A stretch of DNA of 64,000 bases from NCBI GenBank assembly GCA_036571765.1, contig BROE01000006.1, positions 13,570,783 to 13,634,782 on the forward strand. Reading direction: 5' to 3'. This DNA is from Plecoglossus altivelis (lineage: Eukaryota; Chordata; Actinopteri; Osmeriformes; Plecoglossidae). The position numbers and the translations under genes are program-made. Every line of letters begins with the position of its first letter. Position 1 is the first letter of the stretch. The notes under the pieces are model-generated. The model did no database searches, was not told the origin of the DNA, and saw only the letters and a list, made by a program, of their open reading frames with translations. Below, one piece after another: positions 61,283 to 64,000 of this stretch.

Positions 61283-63542
61283 GTCTGCTTGTCTGTCTGT
61301 CTGTCTGTCTGCTGTCTTTCTGTCTGATTGTGTTTGTCCATGTCTCTGTCTGCGTGTGATCTCCTCTCCGTCCACCTCACCCATCCTCTGCCTCACCGCC
61401 CCCTCCTCCCCTCCGTCCTCCCCCCTCTCCCCCACCCGCCCAGGACAAGACGAGTGCCTTGAGCCTCAGCAACGTGGCGGGGGTGTTCTACATCCTCATT
61501 GGAGGGCTGGGCCTGGCCATGCTGGTGGCGCTGGTGGAATTCTGCTACAAGTCTAGAACCGAGTCCCGGAGAATGAAGGTGTCCACAGCACGAGCTGCCG
61601 CCGACCCCGACCCCGCCCCCTCGGCCGCTCAGGGCTTTGAGTGCTCAAGCTTAGACAGAGGCGCTAGCGCCCCCTACACTGAGCTGCAGGATTACGGCCT
61701 GTACTCCAACAACACTGTTAAGATTTAAAAGCCACGGGGTAGGACACCATGATTGACCACATGATGATGATGATGTTGATGATGATGACATCACTGCTCC
61801 ACATCCCTCAGCCATGTAACCGTGATCACAGTAGGCCTGCTCACTTTCACGGCTTCCACTGCCACGCAACCTTCTCCTCTGTCTTGCTCTCTCTCCCCTT
61901 CCTTTCCTCTGTCTCTCTATCTTGTCTCTCTCTCTCAGTCTCACTCTGTCTTTCCCCTCTTTATTTCTCCTGCCCTCTGTCCTTTTGTCGCTGTCTCTCT
62001 CTCACCCTGTCCCTCTCTCTCTCTGTCTCCCTGTCCCTCTCTCTGTCTCCCTGTCCCTCTCTCTGTCTCCCTGTCCTGTGGCTAAGTGTGTGTTGTAGCG
62101 CAGGCTCATCCTAGTGTCCCATGCTGTCTCTGTTGTTCATGAGACAGGCTTGCTGTAGCTGATGGACACTGCAGTCTTGGGAATCAGGTCCGTTCAGTCT
62201 GGCTAGGTTGCGCGTGCACACACATACACACACACACGCACACGTATATCCAGATAGCTGTGGTGTAGGTTACACCAGCCATAGCTGTAAAGAAGTGAAA
62301 ATACACACACATACACACAATAACCCAGCAGTGCTCTGTACCTGTGGGGAGGGTTTCAAAGAAACACACACTAGCCCAGCAGTCTGCCATATCTGTACAG
62401 GTTGGTACAGAGGAACCCTGCACGGATACACACACACACACACATATACACACACATACACACTTAGAAACACAATTTCAGCTGAGAAATGAAGGCCAGC
62501 AGTGGGCCATACCTGTACAGAGAAGAAACACTATGGCAACTACGGAGACACAATTATATTTCCACAGTCTAACAACCCCCTCCCCCTCACACACACACAC
62601 ACACGCACACACAGGGTTTGAGTTGGAATCTACATCTCATGTTTGGGGTGGGCTGGTGGGGGGGTTCCAGGCAGACATAACACATGCAGGCAAAATCACG
62701 TGTAAACCCCATACACCCACCCGTCATTAGCTGCACTTTCAGGCCCAATGGCTTTTATTGTAATAGACCGGAGCTCTGAGCAATAACACCAACGAGATGA
62801 ACGTGGCTTCACTCCCGCTCGCCCAGACCACCGTTCTGCTCCTCTTACCGCAAATTGGGAGCCGGTAGCGTGTCGGCTTTCAGTGCGCTTTAGCGCCCGC
62901 CAATAACATCGGCGACCCGATAAAACGATGGAAAGCAACACCCTGTGACTGGTAACAGCTCATTCTCTGCCTCAGCGTTTCGCGTGCAAACGCTGCGTTG
63001 CGATAGAGACATAGCAGCCGCTCTCATGTGTGTATGTAATTAGCCATCCTACACATCCCTGAAACCCAGTGATTCTGTTTTGCAATATTTATGTCGAGGA
63101 GGAAAAGACGGAACAACAGAAAACCAAGATAAGGGAGGGAGGGAGCAAAGTGGGGAGGTTTAGTTATTACCTTCCCTGCTCGTATCTCACCTCGTCTTTG
63201 TTTTTGTTGTAGAGCACCCGCCATCCCACAGGGATTACGTATTTACCGCTAAACGCTAATCTCCCTATTATGTCTGCTAGCCTCTCCTTAAGGGAGGACA
63301 TGCACGCCTGTGATGGATACCTCTGAACGCCGTCTGGCTCTAACGTCTTTTGTTCTCCTGGGGTCTTCCGACAGCAGTCCATCAGCGACGCCATGCACTG
63401 CTCCACCCTGACCCGGGTCAGCGGGAACGGGAACGGCGGAGAGAACGGACGCATCCTCACCCACGACTTCCCCAAAGCCGTGCAGACGCTACCCTGCATG
63501 AGCCACACCGCCAGCCTGGGAATGGGCGCCTCCGGCATGTGA
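9350..63542 (+). CDS. gria1: AMPA-type glutamate receptor subunit GluA1-like, whole split gene (17 coding exons)
   Basis: Ligand-gated cation channel subunit of the postsynaptic membrane. Subunits form tetramers that open on glutamate binding and carry fast excitatory transmission. Joining exons 1-13, one of exons 14/15, then 16 and 17 gives a continuous 2757-nt frame (918 aa); rat GluA1 is about 907. Order: signal peptide (about 1-20), amino-terminal domain (about 21-400), S1 (about 405-520), M1 (about 536-556), expanded linker, M2 pore loop (about 609-627), M3 (about 637-661), S2 (about 665-815), M4 (about 828-849), tail. Agonist-contact residues expected for the family are present: P490, T492, R497, S691, T692 and E742. 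The gate motif SYTANLAAF is at 652-660. Every exon border is GT-AG with compatible phase. GluA1 identity rests on the first and last exons. The a/b paralogue and species are undetermined. Exon coordinates are listed separately. Confidence 0.95.
9432..9659 (+). other. gria1 intron 1 (228 bp)
   Basis: Very short first intron with a GTAGGA donor and TATAG acceptor. Unique sequence; nothing else seen. Confidence 0.9.
9660..9794 (+). CDS. gria1: gria1 coding exon 2 (amino-terminal domain, N-terminal part)
   Basis: The acceptor CTCTATAG precedes GGGGATTATTC. The exon encodes GGLFPTESHEYEVFRFAL and continues to MTYA (residues 28-72). This aligns with the start of the GluA amino-terminal domain (GGLFP.....E..AFRFAL). 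The donor CTT|GTAAGT is strong. The last T joins TC of exon 3 to make Phe, giving the family string MTY.FCSQFSKG. The 15.6-kb intron 2 follows. Confidence 0.9.
10733..10835. repeat. Poly-C and (CA)n microsatellite
   Basis: A C-run followed by roughly 37 uninterrupted CA units, then imperfect CACAC. A strong candidate for length polymorphism. Confidence 0.97.
10937..11035. repeat. (CT)n-rich block
   Basis: CTCC and CTCT runs with about 20 uninterrupted CT units in the middle. Confidence 0.9.
12090..12420. promoter_or_regulatory. Small intronic CpG island
   Basis: Dense CpG within intron 2, 2.7 kb after exon 1. AAAAAATGGCGGTGAGCG at about 12115-12132 combines a YY1-like ATGGCGG core with a good splice-donor sequence (GCG|GTGAGC). 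It could be an alternative first-exon promoter or enhancer. The 102-codon frame across it resembles no family I know and is probably chance in GC-rich DNA. Confidence 0.35.
15335..15485. repeat. Compound repeat: unique 20-mer alternating with (CA)n
   Basis: Three close copies of CACCAACTGGAGATACATGC-like sequence, each followed by (CA)n of different length, and a fourth diverged copy (GCTTACTGGAGACG) at the end. Confidence 0.9.
15870..16095. repeat. (CT)n/CTGT-rich block
   Basis: Imperfect TCTC/CTGT pyrimidine stretch without coding potential. Confidence 0.85.
16380..16528. repeat. 13-bp minisatellite, about 11 copies
   Basis: The unit is GGGCTGGGTCYCT. Because 13 is not a multiple of 3, every open frame encodes the same 13-residue period, which explains the Trp/Gly/Leu-rich and Pro/Gln-rich ORFs on the two strands. 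Confidence 0.95.
18468..18555. repeat. (CAGA)n followed by (CAGG)n
   Basis: Compound tetranucleotide array: about six CAGA units, then about eleven CAGG units. Confidence 0.95.
18660..18825. repeat. (GA)n-rich block
   Basis: GAGA/GACA purine-rich tract without coding potential. Confidence 0.9.
19595..20000. repeat. 23-bp minisatellite in a (CA)n-rich region
   Basis: The core is ACTGCCCACATCCAAAC plus CA units. Cores at 19801, 19824 and 19847 show the 23-bp period, and further spaced copies lie upstream and at about 19940. It generates long His/Thr/Pro and Cys/Val-rich ORFs on both strands that are not genes. Confidence 0.93.
20975..21115. repeat. 24-bp GT-rich minisatellite, about 6 copies
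   Basis: The core is GTGTGTGTGGTGTGC plus GTGTAC or ATGTAC variants. Confidence 0.88.
21665..21725. repeat. (GT)n microsatellite
   Basis: About 16 uninterrupted GT units, then imperfect ones. Confidence 0.93.
24060..24290. repeat. About 24-bp CT-rich minisatellite
   Basis: The core CACTCTGTCCCTCCTCC plus TCTCTCT is repeated about nine times with small changes. Confidence 0.92.
25240..25380. repeat. (CT)n microsatellite upstream of exon 3
   Basis: Long TC runs end about 20 bases before the exon 3 acceptor, so they merge with its polypyrimidine tract. Confidence 0.95.
25402..25641 (+). CDS. gria1: gria1 coding exon 3 (amino-terminal domain)
   Basis: A 240-bp exon, the length I recall for this exon in the GRIA family. 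It encodes CSQFSKGVYAIIGLYDRKTV, then FCGALHVCFVTPSFP and a conserved QLRPELQ segment (residues 73-152). The amino-terminal domain directs subunit assembly. The acceptor CTTCCCAG sits at the end of a long CT microsatellite (25240-25380). The donor is CAG|GTAACT at 25641/25642. The high GC and third-position C/G bias contrast with the surrounding intron. Confidence 0.95.
26738..26815. repeat. 39-bp tandem duplication
   Basis: Two near-identical copies beginning CAGTCTGGGGTAATCATC at 26738 and 26777. Confidence 0.93.
27880..28330. repeat. 65-77-bp GT-rich tandem array, 6 copies
   Basis: The fixed core GTGTATGGGATGTTACTGTG recurs, with GGGATGT at 27941, 28012, 28077, 28154, 28225 and 28296. Spacing varies (71, 65, 77, 71, 71) through GT slippage between cores. 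Confidence 0.93.
29890..30262. repeat. GGAA/GTTA-rich degenerate repeat
   Basis: GGAAGGAAGTTAGGAA-like units with GGCAGGAAGG variants. An almost pure purine strand punctuated by TTAGG. Confidence 0.9.
31123..31166. repeat. 8-bp tandem repeat
   Basis: Unit CATACTCT, about five copies. Confidence 0.9.
32351..32535 (+). CDS. gria1: gria1 coding exon 4 (amino-terminal domain)
   Basis: Encodes LSVLQKVLDTAAERSWLVTS, then FLKVFQDLDKRKEGQIIIDC and ends ILKK (residues 153-214). It matches the GluA1 segment GLSVLQKVLDTAAE, with the first Gly codon split across the exon 3 junction. Acceptor CCCCTCAG, donor AAG|GTACGT, 185 bp, ending in phase 0. Confidence 0.93.
32637..32690. mobile_element. Possible remnant of a dispersed teleost repeat
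   Basis: TTTTATCCAAAGCAACAGAC resembles the frequent teleost interspersed motif with core TTATCCAAAGCGACTTACA. Only the core is visible; no ends or ORF. Confidence 0.3.
33415..34095. repeat. CA-rich compound array with GCCGGCC/GCTGGCC-type spacers
   Basis: Short ACACGCACGCTGGCCTACGC-type modules repeat irregularly among (CA)n. It yields a 361-codon His/Thr-rich frame on + and Cys/Val-rich frames on -, all artefacts of the array. Confidence 0.92.
35735..36120. repeat. 30-bp purine-rich minisatellite
   Basis: Units of GAGGAGGGATGTTAGGAGAG plus GATGAGAGGA repeat with exact 30-bp spacing at 35761, 35791 and 35821, then degenerate toward 36120. Confidence 0.93.
36597..36650 (+). CDS. gria1: gria1 coding exon 5 (54-bp amino-terminal-domain exon)
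   Basis: An 18-codon phase-0 exon encoding IVEQGKNAKSYHYILANL (residues 215-232). The family equivalent is II.....NG..YHYILANL, also 54 bp. Acceptor CTTCCAG, donor CTG|GTAAGG. Confidence 0.93.
36690..36880. repeat. (CCTT)n-rich block
   Basis: Imperfect TTCC/CCTACC pyrimidine repeat. Confidence 0.88.
39020..39330. repeat. (CT)n-rich block before exon 6
   Basis: TCTC runs with CTGT interruptions; the last 40 bases are nearly pure CT. Confidence 0.92.
39422..39580 (+). CDS. gria1: gria1 coding exon 6 (amino-terminal domain, three sequons)
   Basis: Encodes GFLDIDLTDLRKGGANITGF, then a stretch ending KVPKRGLK (residues 233-285). It carries three N-glycosylation sequons, NIT, NHS and NVS; as I recall mammalian GluA1 has two in this segment. 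Acceptor ATCCAG after a 300-bp CT tract. The donor AAG|GTGCTG is a poor match beyond GT. Exon 7 continues in frame with YTGALTYDG, which confirms the junction. Reading through the donor stays open for 26 codons to TAG at 39659-39661. Confidence 0.9.
39581..39968 (+). other. gria1 intron 6 (388 bp)
   Basis: Weak GTGCTG donor. From about 39770 to the CAG acceptor the intron is almost entirely CT-rich repeat. Confidence 0.85.
39969..40136 (+). CDS. gria1: gria1 coding exon 7 (amino-terminal domain)
   Basis: A 168-bp phase-0 exon encoding YTGALTYDGVKVM, then RRQRIDISRRGNAGECLANP and WGQGIDIQRALQQ (residues 286-341), among the best conserved parts of the GluA amino-terminal domain. Acceptor CTATCAG at the end of a CT repeat; donor CAG|GTAAAC runs straight into a (CA)n repeat. 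Confidence 0.95.
40137..41159 (+). other. gria1 intron 7 (1.0 kb)
   Basis: (CA)n begins at the donor (40138-40165). A longer perfect (CA)n lies at 40618-40680. 41030-41155 is CT-rich up to the exon 8 acceptor. No gene. Confidence 0.85.
40618..40680. repeat. (CA)n microsatellite
   Basis: About 25 nearly uninterrupted CA units. Confidence 0.95.
41160..41264 (+). CDS. gria1: gria1 coding exon 8 (amino-terminal domain, lower lobe)
   Basis: A 105-bp phase-0 exon encoding VRIDGLTGHIQFNEKGRRTN and ending PSGPKK (residues 342-376). The family motif is GLTGN.QF.EKGRR.NYT; the NYT sequon is kept. Acceptor TTTCTCAG, donor AAG|GTCTGT. The next intron is only 180 bp. Confidence 0.95.
41445..41555 (+). 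CDS. gria1: gria1 coding exon 9 (end of amino-terminal domain and linker to S1)
   Basis: A 111-bp phase-0 exon encoding VGYWNEDDKYVSTATYSRG and ending QNRTYIVTTIL (residues 377-413). GYWNEDDK and QNRTYIVTTIL are family signatures; the latter is the first strand of the ligand-binding domain. The middle (SRGSNDTYG) is variable and has an extra NDT sequon. Acceptor GTCTCAG, donor CTG|GTACGT. Confidence 0.95.
41556..43267 (+). other. gria1 intron 9 (1.7 kb)
   Basis: No gene seen. GA-rich at 41590-41720 and 42110-42230, GT-rich at 42355-42384. A short CpG-rich patch (43120-43195) and a C-run (43225-43265) precede the exon 10 acceptor. Confidence 0.8.
43268..43474 (+). CDS. gria1: gria1 coding exon 10 (ligand-binding S1)
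   Basis: A 207-bp phase-0 exon encoding ESPYVMLKKNHEQLSGNDRY, then EGYIVELAAEIAKHVGY and DGKYGARDPETKMWNGMVG to LVYG (residues 414-482). This is the first half of glutamate-binding segment S1. Acceptor CCTCCAG preceded by a C-rich tract; donor GGG|GTGAGT. Confidence 0.97.
43475..44378 (+). other. gria1 intron 10 (0.9 kb)
   Basis: Unique sequence, then a CT-rich block at 43850-44035 and more CT at 44320-44370 before the acceptor. No gene. Confidence 0.8.
44379..44824 (+). CDS. gria1: gria1 coding exon 11 (S1 end, M1, expanded linker, M2 pore loop)
   Basis: Encodes KADVAVAPLTITLVREEVID (residues 483-502, containing agonist contacts P490, T492 and R497), M1 (WMCIVFAYIGVSVVLFLVS), SPYEWHAEDYEDG, then a Gln/Asn/Gly-rich linker (about 571-606), and the pore segment [20 protein letters not shown]. 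The Q/R site is genomic CAG (Q623), as expected for a calcium-permeable, unedited GluA1. At 446 bp the exon is about 75 bp longer than I expect; the excess lies in the M1-M2 linker. Acceptor CCTGTAG, donor CAG|GTAGGC, phase 2. Confidence 0.97.
45365..45530. repeat. GGGGA/GGAGA-rich block
   Basis: Short GGGGAGGAGAGG-type units, nearly pure purine on +. Confidence 0.92.
46945..47697. other. Assembly gap (753 N)
   Basis: A run of N. Both flanks carry the same CCACCTCCACCC-type repeat (46920-46944 and 47698-47880), so the gap most likely covers an unresolved tandem array. True length is unknown. No missing coding exon is implied, because exon 11 joins exon 12 in frame. Confidence 0.97.
47925..48185. 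repeat. CT-rich minisatellite (TCTCTCTGGG/TGAG units)
   Basis: Short units such as TCTCTCTGGGTCTC, GGTTTCTCTCTGAG and TCTCTGGTATC repeat, with higher-order copies at 48035-48180. Confidence 0.9.
48338..48605. repeat. CA/CT-rich compound repeat
   Basis: ACACTCACTCACACACGCAC-type modules repeated irregularly. Confidence 0.9.
50348..50440. repeat. (GA)n microsatellite
   Basis: About 21 uninterrupted GA units, then imperfect GAGGAGA. Confidence 0.95.
52330..52380. repeat. (GT)n microsatellite
   Basis: About 25 uninterrupted GT units. Confidence 0.96.
52869..52908. repeat. (AT)n repeat
   Basis: Alternating TA interrupted once by CACAG; self-complementary. Confidence 0.93.
54869..54908. repeat. 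(TG)n tract abutting the exon 12 acceptor
   Basis: Twenty TG-type units with one C interruption; the AG of the splice site follows seven bases later. On the transcript this is a (UG)n element where a polypyrimidine tract is normally found. Confidence 0.95.
54916..55114 (+). CDS. gria1: gria1 coding exon 12 (M3 gate and start of S2)
   Basis: A 199-bp exon; its first G completes the Arg codon of CDISPR. It encodes [35 protein letters not shown] and AGSTKEFFR (residues 631-697). S691 and T692 are the S2 agonist contacts; SYTANLAAF is the M3 gate motif. The acceptor GGCTCCAG lies seven bases after a 40-base (TG)n run with almost no pyrimidine tract. Donor AGG|GTGAGA. Confidence 0.96.
55115..55291 (+). 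other. gria1 intron 12 (177 bp)
   Basis: Short intron with (CA)n at 55155-55202 and a strong C-rich pyrimidine tract before exon 13. Confidence 0.9.
55292..55539 (+). CDS. gria1: gria1 coding exon 13 (ligand-binding S2)
   Basis: A 248-bp exon encoding RSKIAVFEKMWSYMKSADPS, then [37 protein letters not shown] and ATPKGSPL (residues 698-780). E742 is the agonist-contact glutamate. The last two bases, AG, start the codon at the position of the R/G editing site of GluA2-4; exon 14 or 15 completes it as AGA. Acceptor CCCTCCAG, donor CAG|GTAAGT. No sequence complementary to the exon end is evident in the C-rich start of intron 13, in line with GluA1 not being R/G edited. Confidence 0.97.
55540..58294 (+). 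other. gria1 intron 13 (2.8 kb)
   Basis: Starts C-rich (55560-55575). CA-rich at 56250-56365 and 57665-57702; otherwise unique sequence with no gene. A T-run (58247-58254) and C-run lie about 40 bases before the flop acceptor. Confidence 0.8.
58295..58409 (+). CDS. gria1: gria1 coding exon 14, flop alternative
   Basis: A 115-bp exon encoding NPVNLAVLKLNEQGLLDKLK, then NKWWYDKGECGSGGGDSK (residues 781-818). The Asn in KLNEQG, LLDKL and the ending GSGGGDSK are flop signatures. It is mutually exclusive with exon 15: both have equal length and phase, and including both would shift the frame. The acceptor TTTCAAG has A at -3, which is uncommon. Donor AAG|GTCAGA. Confidence 0.95.
58410..59324 (+). 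other. gria1 intron 14 between flop and flip (915 bp)
   Basis: G- and C-rich start, (CT)n-rich at 58640-58840, then unique sequence ending in a T-rich tract before the flip acceptor. No third copy of the 115-bp exon was seen. Confidence 0.85.
59325..59439 (+). CDS. gria1: gria1 coding exon 15, flip alternative
   Basis: A 115-bp copy of exon 14, 915 bp downstream, encoding IPVNLAVLKLNEQAVLDKLK, then NKWWYDKGECGSKDSGRK. VLDKL and the ending KDSG.K are flip signatures. Position 791 is Asn (codon AAT) where mammalian flip has Ser (KLSEQG), and the next Gly is Ala. The first residue is Ile where mammalian flip has Thr. Acceptor CCGTGAAG, donor AAG|GTCAGT. Borders and frame are intact, so it looks functional. 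Confidence 0.93.
59440..61443 (+). other. gria1 intron 15 (2.0 kb)
   Basis: 59450-60300 is C-rich unique sequence. 60470-61060 is AT-rich unique sequence resembling a 3'UTR or conserved element. 61075-61345 is a CTGT array. It then ends in a C-rich tract before exon 16. No gene recognised. Confidence 0.8.
61075..61345. repeat. (CTGT)n tetranucleotide array
   Basis: Long runs of CTGT with CTGC and CAGT interruptions. Its Cys/Leu/Ser/Val-rich ORFs are not genes. Confidence 0.96.
61444..61578 (+). CDS. gria1: gria1 coding exon 16 (M4 and membrane-proximal tail)
   Basis: A phase-0 exon encoding DKTSALSLSNVAGVFYILIG, the rest of M4 (GLGLAMLVALVEFCYK), and SRTESRRMK (residues 819-863). C852 matches the tail palmitoylation cysteine of GluA1. 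SRTESRRMK corresponds to the membrane-proximal phosphorylation region, with Thr at the first Ser position. Acceptor CCGCCCAG. The donor AAG|GTGTCC is weak, and the frame stays open past it (see the short-tail entry). Confidence 0.95.
61579..61728 (+). CDS. gria1: Alternative short C-terminal tail, exon 16 read-through (ends TVKI)
   Basis: If the donor at 61578/61579 is not used, the frame continues 49 codons to TAA at 61726-61728. The tail starts VSTARAAADPDPAPSAAQ and ends YTELQDYGLYSNNTVKI. The end resembles the short tails of GluA2/GluA3 (YREGYNVYG.ESVKI), a class II PDZ ligand bound by GRIP and PICK1 in those subunits. In the family the short tail starts right after the same RMK residues. 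I see no AATAAA between 61728 and 63375, so the mRNA would retain intron 16 or use a variant signal. Similarity is by eye; expression is unproven. Confidence 0.65.
   Translation: MSTARAAADPDPAPSAAQGFECSSLDRGASAPYTELQDYGLYSNNTVKI
61729..63374 (+). other. gria1 intron 16 remainder (or 3'UTR of the short-tail form)
   Basis: CT-rich at 61880-62085; CA runs at 62218-62245, 62430-62465 and 62585-62610; otherwise unique. No AATAAA noticed. The intron ends at the tandem acceptor CGACAGCAG. Confidence 0.7.
63375..63542 (+). CDS. gria1: gria1 coding exon 17 (GluA1-type long C-terminal tail)
   Basis: Encodes QSISDAMHCSTLTRVSG, a Gly/Asn-rich spacer, GENGRILTHDFPKAVQTLPC and MSHTASLGMGASGM, then TGA (residues 864-918). 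This matches the GluA1 tail (QSINEAI...STLPRNSG...[23 protein letters not shown]). The serines of QSIS and RVSG sit where GluA1 has its CaMKII/PKC and PKA sites. The end ASGM keeps Ser at -2 and a hydrophobic last residue, as in the class I ligand ATGL. The mammalian segment GFCLIPQ before QSI is missing. The acceptor CGACAGCAG is a NAGNAG pair, so the first Gln may be optional. Confidence 0.9.
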   Translation, partial: QSISDAMHCSTLTRVSGNGNGGENGRILTHDFPKAVQTLPCMSHTASLGMGASGM

Positions 63543-64000
63543 TCACCTGATCTGGTCTTGATGGGCAGGGCAGAAAGCCCGAGACTCACAGACAGTTTAC
63601 CAACACGGCCGCCTGCCCGGTCTGCTCGTTTCAGAACCCGGTGTGGGTCTACCTGCCTGCCCGTCATGGCCCAATACTGCCAAATGCACTCTGACAAGCC
63701 CTACACTACAAACTCAGATAAAACTACTTTTTTTATCAGAAGAGGATGTTTCAAAAAAATGAAGCAAAAAAAAAAGATATAAAAAAGAAGACACATTTAA
63801 AATAAATCAAAAAAGGAGCTGCAATAAAGAAGCCGTCGCTGGGACACGTTTCTGAAATCTTTAAGGTGTTCGTTATTTTTTGTGGCTGACCTGAAAAGGA
63901 TCTACAGTAGAAGTGTGGTGGAGGATCTGTGTCCTGTCAAACCTGTAGAGACAACTGAGGCCAGTTTGCTTTGGTTGCAATACTGGTCCACATCTCTCTC
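63543..64000 (+). other. gria1: gria1 3'UTR with candidate polyadenylation signals
   Basis: Follows the TGA of exon 17. It contains an A-rich stretch (63750-63815) and two AATAAA hexamers, at 63801-63806 and 63823-63828. A T-rich run at about 63871-63880 (TTATTTTTTG) could act as a downstream element. The transcript may end near 63840-63860 or continue beyond the window. Confidence 0.55.

Noticed and set aside
61100..61556. 147-codon ORF running from the CTGT array into exon 16
   Set aside because: Frame differs from the receptor and is repeat-derived.
61822..62114. Ser/Leu-rich ORFs after the short-tail stop
   Set aside because: CT-repeat translation; no continuation of the receptor frame.
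1..64000. tRNA, rRNA, intact transposase or second protein-coding gene
   Set aside because: Scanned for by eye on both strands; nothing with convincing conserved motifs was found.

Overview
This is vertebrate, almost certainly teleost fish, genomic DNA. It carries one split protein-coding gene on the + strand, an AMPA-type ionotropic glutamate receptor subunit of the GluA1 class (gria1; I cannot tell whether a or b paralogue). The evidence is 17 conserved coding exons with GT-AG borders and matching phases, large introns packed with simple repeats, and no prokaryotic gene structure. Subtype rests on the signal-peptide region (MQ..F...FLG pattern), MTYAFCSQFSKG at the exon 2/3 join, and the last exon (GENGR..THDFPK...PCMSH), which is GluA1-like. 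Species is not determinable here.

Layout. 1-8980 is upstream DNA: an exactly phased 26-bp minisatellite (95-1472), then unique sequence with CT, GA, CTGT and CA repeats. 8985-9349 is a CpG-rich putative promoter/5'UTR with short upstream ORFs. Coding exons are: 1 9350-9431; 2 9660-9794; 3 25402-25641; 4 32351-32535; 5 36597-36650; 6 39422-39580; 7 39969-40136; 8 41160-41264; 9 41445-41555; 10 43268-43474; 11 44379-44824; 12 54916-55114; 13 55292-55539; 14 (flop) 58295-58409; 15 (flip) 59325-59439; 16 61444-61578 (open to a stop at 61728); 17 63375-63542. The 3'UTR has AATAAA at 63801 and 63823. There is a 753-base assembly gap (46945-47697) in intron 11. The spliced frame is 2757 nt (918 aa) with one of flip/flop and exon 17, or 2739 nt (912 aa) with the short tail.

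Protein architecture: signal peptide, amino-terminal domain (exons 1-9), ligand-binding S1 (exons 10-11), M1, an unusually long Gln/Asn-rich linker, the M2 pore loop with genomic Gln at the Q/R site, M3 with [9 protein letters not shown], S2 including mutually exclusive flop/flip exons, M4 and a cytoplasmic tail.

Most notable observations: (i) exon 16 reads past its donor into an open 49-codon tail ending TVKI, which resembles the GluA2/GluA3 short tail, whereas exon 17 gives a GluA1-type long tail, so one gene may offer both PDZ-ligand types; (ii) the flip exon carries the flop-type Asn at the Ser/Asn desensitisation/cyclothiazide position; (iii) a linker insertion of about 25 residues; (iv) exon 12's acceptor sits behind a (TG)n tract instead of a pyrimidine tract; (v) a NAGNAG acceptor at exon 17; (vi) an out-of-frame upstream ORF that overlaps the start codon and ends on the last base of exon 1. 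I recognised no second gene, tRNA, rRNA, CRISPR array or intact transposon. No new multi-gene system is present. Family comparisons were made from memory, without alignments.
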